DNA of 64,000 nucleotides, from contig CM049311.1 in the NCBI GenBank assembly GCA_026874595.1, positions 7,723,676-7,787,675 on the forward strand. Direction: 5' to 3'. Below the pieces are notes generated by a model, which was not told the DNA's origin, made no database searches, and saw nothing but the letters and a program-made list of their open reading frames with translations. The stretch is from Sipunculus nudus (taxonomy: Eukaryota; Annelida; Sipuncula; Golfingiida; Sipunculidae). This document shows positions 58,535 to 64,000 of this stretch, in pieces (position 1 is the stretch's first letter; each line of letters opens with the position of its first letter). The position numbers were made by a program, and so were the translations under genes.

Positions 58535-60935
58535 ATAAATGTAATGATTTCTATGAATGGATTGAGGACACAGTTTTCTTGAATATATCATAAAATAAGC
58601 GAATGATAAACAAATTTGGATCTTTATCGTGGTGTGTGTAAACCATTTCCAAATATTTAAAACAAGATAATATATATACACGTGGAGCCATTATTTTGCC
58701 TGAACTTTCTGTTTTAGGCATAGATGGCACTATTTTAGGGACCAGACAGTGAATCTCATGCTTTGATTTCAATGACGAAGGTGCCCTAAACCTAACATCC
58801 AGATATCTAATGGAATTTGAAAACTAACCTTGTGACATTGACCCTTTTTAAACAACATGTTATTTCTGGTTTGAAACTTTCTCTCATCGCATCGTAACTT
58901 TGCACTTGGCCAATTGGATAAAATGTTCTTTATTTCATTTGAGCAAAAAGATGACAAGGTATAGTAGTTAAGTTTTTTTTTTTAACTAGATAATGTTTGC
59001 TTATGCTGTCAAAGGAGGGACAGTAATTCCAGGGAGGGCACCTACAAAAAGCATGTGGTGCTCTCCTTCTCTATTCACAGAGATGGATACTCCGTCTAAC
59101 ATGTCACCCAGGTCCCCGGGGTTTCCGAAGACAGGGCCTCCTGCTCCAAAGTCCAACACTTTAACCAAAAGGCTATACGTTCCACATAATACGCATATCC
59201 CTCCCAAAGTGCAAAATGAAAAAAAAAATTATAATTCCGCATCACTCATTTTGCATCATGGGGCCTTATTACATGCATGGTACATCATTTACCACATTCA
59301 CTCATCCATGTCAACGGCAGCTATTGCCAGGTACGTCTGTTTCATGGAAACAAACTGTAACAGGAAGTGAAGATGTTAAACGCATGACATAATTTCTCCG
59401 AAACATAAGTTTTGTTAGCATGTCACGGGGACTTTCATCACCCATTATCATTTCTTGCACAGCTGGTCAGGAATTTCCATGACACGTTTACAGAATTTCT
59501 TTGGGACAAATGAGCCTCCAGGTGTTAATTTTCTTAAGGACTGAAAATTATGAGGTATCTTTCATCTTTTAACATGTCACGGCGACACTCTCTCGACCTC
59601 GCCAACAAACGACGCTTTATCATTCATTGCGTTAACAATATGTGCATAACAAAACTGCGGGTTTCACGTCTGTGCAGTTCGCAGCGGACGATATACGGTC
59701 CGATATCATTCAAAAGTGACAGATATGTTACATGATTTTCTAACTTTTTATGTCTTGTTATAAAGAACAAATCACTTGACCATGGCCATTTACGTGTGTG
59801 GAAATTCCACTATCAAATACTTTTACATTGACAATCCTAGATTTAAGAAGGCGATACGTAAAATGGACAGAATTAACTATCCTTAATTTACTTAATTTGA
59901 TGTCTAAAAATAGCTCTATCACACAACCAATTAGCTCTTAGACTTTTTAAATGCATTTAGGCATGTGTATATGCAAGATATGAACGTGTTGGGTAATGTA
60001 ATTAATATTAATATCGTGTGAATATAAACTAATATGCTTACTAAATACTCTTCTCATTGCTAGTACGTTAACACGGAGTGTGCGATTGTGTGTGTGTGTG
60101 TATGACGGGGGGGGGGGGGGCCTTCTCTTAACATTTTCTTTGTATTGTAGTACCCAGAACAAATGAACAGCTAGAGGTTATGCGTTCAGTCCTATCTTTC
60201 TGTCTCTGATTGTTTTTTCCCCCACACAATATATCCGAATATTTTTATTTAATGTTATAGAAATTGAGCTATTTGATATGAGCCTTTTTCATATGCATGA
60301 TGCAACATGTTGGTCATATGCACATTTTTAGTTCTAAGTTACTTATGCTGTTGAAAACAGAATGGTAGGGAAGTTTTAAATGCTGAATGATCATAAACGC
60401 CCTGGTTATTGAAAGATTGAAATAATAAACCCTTTAACTAGAAAAAGAAATCAAAGAATTGCAACTTACATATTGTTCCTACTGATTTGTTTATAAAACA
60501 TGTTAAAGCATGTTTATGCCACTTCTCACACAGACGCTTCAACTGAGCCACGTCTCAGAGGGTTGAACATGTTGGTACCATAAGGATCAGAGCAGGATTT
60601 CATTAGCTTTGTACGAACAGTGCCACAGGCTCCAGCCAATGAAAGCGTCAGTCATGTGAAACCCTGTACATCTCCCCTGTGTTGGGGTCCGGGTCCGTTC
60701 ACAGGCTTGTTAACTATGTTTACTTCCCGGTAAGCCCCTAAATTGAACAGAGCACACAGACTCCGGCGCATTCCGAACCCGGAGTTCTTGGCGTGCAGAC
60801 GTGACCGTGCGGTGCGCTACCAATAGTTATCAACATCGGTATAACAGGTATTTGTTATTTATATATCCGTGCTTAATTTCGTTAAACATTTTTTCTTGCT
60901 TCATTTACGTCCGAAAAGATTTCTCGGTACTATTA
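58535..60935. other. No supported gene; one weak coding candidate
   Basis: A minus-strand frame at 59207-59001 (GAGGPVFGNPGDLGDMLDGV and on) has protein-like composition and a T-rich tract upstream, but I recognise no family and no clear splice pair. G14 tract at 60107-60120. A CpG-containing patch at 60660-60847 ends in a donor-like ataacag|gtattt and could be a promoter/5'UTR of an unseen plus-strand gene. Confidence 0.3.
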
Positions 60936-61141
60936 TAGAACGCGGGCTTCAGCCCAACAACCATAGGAAACTGCTCTTTATTAAATCTTAATTTGCCCCA
61001 TTTTTATCTGCCACTTACACTCTCCTAAAACACATAAATCATAAACATCATAACGTCCGTCCGTATACATGCACTCATAACCTCGTCGAAACAGTGCGTG
61101 CATGAGTGATATCCTACATTCGCTCTGAAGCCCGCGTTCTA
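60936..61141. mobile_element. 206-bp MITE with 17-bp perfect TIRs and TA target duplication
   Basis: TAGAACGCGGGCTTCAG at 60936-60952 and its exact reverse complement at 61125-61141, flanked by TA at 60934-60935 and 61142-61143. A TA duplication is typical of Tc1/mariner-type (or other TA-targeting) elements. Too short to encode a transposase. Confidence 0.88.
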
Positions 61142-61746
61142 TAGTGGCTCCAATTTCTCTGTTTGGATTTGTATATGATCCCAACTTCACTTTCTTGATC
61201 AATTAAATGTCCACCCAGCAAAACTTCTGCCATCATTGCACTTTAATGATAGTGACCTGCGATAGTGTAATCACGTGCGCCTAATACGTTTGATTTTTTA
61301 CCTTTAAAATCCATTAAGATATACATTCTATACACAAAATACTGTAGGTTAACACCTTGAAATGACATGCTTGATACACATTATGCATAAGTATAGATCG
61401 GAAGCAGGACTGCCAATATATTTTGTTACGTAATTTTTGTTTGTAATTTCTGGCTTTTTCCTCTTTTACATTAAAGAATCTTTGTTCACAATGAACTTTT
61501 AAGAAAACTTAAGACGTACTTTTTTTTCTTTCCGTTGAAGGATTAAGAAATGATTGTTCCTCCCCCCCCCCCCCCCCCCATCCCCACCCCTAATTTGAGA
61601 TCTGGGAAGTGAACTTGATTGATAGCACCCCCCCCCCCCACACACACACACACACAAACACACACCCACCCTTCCCAATTAGTCTTTTGTCAGCCAGGGT
61701 TTCTCCCTGGTAAATTCCCCATTTTGGTTTTTGGTCAGTCCATGGC

Positions 61747-61799
<53 letters not shown>

Positions 61800-63280
61800 C
61801 CCGCAGTGAAAATTATGTTCCCCCAATAAGGTTTAACATGTTATTTTGGTTAGAATTAAGGGTTTGTAAATGCTTAACTTTAAGAAAGATTCGGCATCTT
61901 CCAATGTATACGTTTTATGTCAGATTTACTTGTAGTTCGGAAATGATAGAAACCTATTCCAAAAATTCAGTATACTAGTTTACTAAATATTCAGTGACGT
62001 TCACCAGCGGTGACCTCGGGGACGGTCCAAAATTTGCAGGGGCGAGCTAGGGCTCCACAGACAGCTGAAATGATTTTATCAACCAAAACTGTCCTTATAT
62101 AAATATGCCATATACATTAAAAATGGGATTCTAAGACCTTATTTACAGAAAATGTTGAAAAAAATGTATTCAGCACATGGTAATGGTTAACACGATATGT
62201 GTGTTTTGGGGGATGGGTGGATTCCATGATGATTATGGTAATGTATGACCAGCCAGCCTGCATGCAGTAACACTGATTTACGCCCGTCCACTGCAGTCCA
62301 AGCAGGCCAGGCCACTGTGCCAGTCATATCACTTTACTGACGCCCTCTCAAGTGGACATCTGTGTACAGTTAACAAGCTCTGCATATTCTCAGCCACATT
62401 CCAGTGGAAATGTTAGAACTTAATGACTGATTGTGTACCAAACATTGAAAATACTTGTTTACAAGTATAGAGTGTTGTCGATTTATGCATTACGAAGTAA
62501 GAACGTAATTTTACATGCATGACCGACCGTGAAATTTATGAAAAACATAATATATTACAGGCCTACACATTCCACATTCTAGGATGTAAACAGAGCTATT
62601 CCCATATGCCAACAAGTTAGTCTGTATTTTAGAAAACTTGCAGCTTGTATATAAAAGATAATTTCATATGCATAGATGGGTCTGACGTAATGCAAGGGAA
62701 CTTATGCATGCGATAAGGGAACTTGCACACACATACACAACTGACAAGCATCACGTATATATTCCATGTTGTTGTCGCAAAACCATATTAAGGTGACTGT
62801 CAAGGAAATGTGAATATATACTGGTAGTTCGGTGATAAATGATAAAATTAATATTGCATATATGGAAAATGACAATATTGATTATTATGACGGAGTTATC
62901 AATAAAATTTCGATATTTTCATGATAAATAAAATCCATTTAAATGAACGCACCTTGAAAAAACGTATCCACAGAAGGATCGCATTGCTTATAAATAAAGC
63001 TTAATATAAAGCTTATAAAAGGCAACATGTTCAACCTACCTTGCCTGTATCCTGAGAGACCCGTATAAACTTTGTTGCGCGGTTGCAATGAAGATTAAGA
63101 AACATAAAAAAATTGTTTTGTAAAATTTGGTAGTAATTTTTTAATCGATCAATGTAATTAGCCATCAATAATCGTATCTGTTCTTGTCAAGACTATCGAT
63201 AATCCCGCAAACTCTTGTAAGAGCCATCGAAAATTACGTCAATGCATGTCAGAGCTATCGGTAATCATATCGCTCCTCTT

Positions 63281-63283
<3 letters not shown>
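61142..63283. other. No gene seen; simple repeats
   Basis: Contains C18 at 61562-61579, C13 with (CA)n at 61628-61656 and (TA)n at 61750-61797. The rest is AT-rich without recognisable features. Confidence 0.5.
61750..61797. repeat. (TA)n microsatellite
   Basis: About 48 bases of TA repeat. Confidence 0.95.

Positions 63284-63335
<52 letters not shown>
63284..63335. repeat. (TA)n microsatellite
   Basis: About 52 bases of TA repeat. Confidence 0.95.
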
Positions 63336-63340
<5 letters not shown>

Positions 63341-63424
63341 TTAGCCAAAATAGAAAACCAACAAACACGTTTTTTAAGTCTTAAAGAGACCCAATCACCA
63401 TTAAAGCATGTTTAATTAACACGA

Positions 63425-63600
63425 AACTGTTTGCTAACTCCTGTAAACGAGTAATAAAAACAGTGGACCGGGCGAGATCACAGGTGTCAACATTAACACA
63501 GCCCGTGGGGCCGTGTGCATCACGGAGCCACAACACGTGTCAATCATGAGATGCCCTAACTGACATGGTCCAAAAAATGTAATACATGTTCCCGCTGGCA
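63425..63600 (+). repeat. Dispersed repeat, copy 2
   Basis: Partner of 29905-30070 (gtttgctaactcctgtaaac, gagatcacaggtgtcaac, gagccacaacacgtgtcaat). The 88-codon minus frame over it is not supported as a gene. Confidence 0.75.
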
Positions 63601-64000
63601 GAAACACCGCGTGTTTCGGCTCACTAAAGGTCCTCCGGTGAAGCGGCCCTATTATGGTTAACAGACACGCGTGGACTGTGTTTACCAACAAGCAGAGCAA
63701 TAAAAAGCTGTTGTACAGCCGTGTGTGAGATACTGAGACTGTGTGCTGGGATGGTTTTGCTGATAAACTTTTGTATAAAGAAAAACAGAACTAATAGTGT
63801 GAAATAGTAGGCATAATATTGCGCCTGATTCTGTCCCTTTTAATTAAAAGTAACCCTCATTAAAAGTAATACTCATTGTTTTATACTCTGACAGTGTAGT
63901 ATATTTAGGACGGGATGTGTATGTTCAGTTGACTGAACCTTTCACTTTTGTAGTGGTTTGACATCTGTCGCCTTTGACCTTAACGCTTGCTGGTATATTG
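63601..64000. other. Right edge, nothing recognised
   Basis: AT-rich sequence to the window end without a supported feature. Confidence 0.4.

Noticed and set aside
1-64000. tRNA, rRNA or snRNA genes
   Set aside because: No cloverleaf with A/B boxes or conserved rRNA/snRNA core was recognised by eye; a tRNAscan/Rfam search would be decisive.

Overview
This is a eukaryotic, AT-rich, intron- and repeat-dense window. It most resembles a molluscan (bivalve or gastropod) genome: long introns, many non-autonomous rolling-circle-type repeats, LINE fossils, (TA)n and long poly(G) tracts. The species call is inference. No rRNA, tRNA, CRISPR or prokaryotic feature was seen.

Two genes can be assembled exon by exon, arranged head to head. 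(1) Minus strand, 1-8690: the 5' part of deoxyribose-phosphate aldolase (DERA), five exons giving residues 1-129, running off the left edge inside the VATG motif. (2) Plus strand, 14891-44933: a complete 12-exon, 998-residue STAND/NLR-type protein. It has a death-fold-like N-terminus, an NB-ARC ATPase (Walker A in exon 4, Walker B in exon 6, sensor R in exon 7, GxP in exon 8), a winged helix, TPR-like helices, an acidic Ser-rich linker and a C-terminal tail with nine cysteines at exact three-residue spacing. All splice phases agree. The interval 8.7-14.8 kb is a probable divergent promoter region plus repeats.

The most unusual structure is a pair of splice-junction minisatellites. In DERA a 39-bp unit carrying the exon 3 acceptor plus the first exon codons is repeated about 32 times (1196-2462). 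In the NLR gene a 48-bp unit carrying the 3' end of exon 6 plus its donor is repeated about 40 times (21493-23430). Both periods are multiples of three, so copies add many decoy splice sites next to the real ones.

The rest is mainly layered repeats. Several families have Helitron/Helentron-like ends: a 5' hairpin, then a 3' hairpin followed by CTAG and a host T (19076-20222, 32644-34074, 42649-44378, 23480-24666, and minus-strand 36416-38402), or sub-terminal inverted repeats plus a 3' hairpin (10891-14390, 34866-36253, 36254-40574, and a family ending at 58534). They carry internal tandem units and share a GGTGGCGCCACC-containing module. One family carries regularly spaced AGGTCA direct repeats. 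There are also a 1.9-kb TIR element (49262-51148), a TA-flanked MITE (60936-61141), an 81-bp inverted-repeat pair (5839-5919/7380-7460), an L1/Tx1-like LINE end abutting an exon acceptor, an older LINE C-terminus (4177-4413), a 167-bp perfect-looking triplication and a G18-(CG)5-C22 palindrome.

From 45 to 64 kb no gene could be supported.
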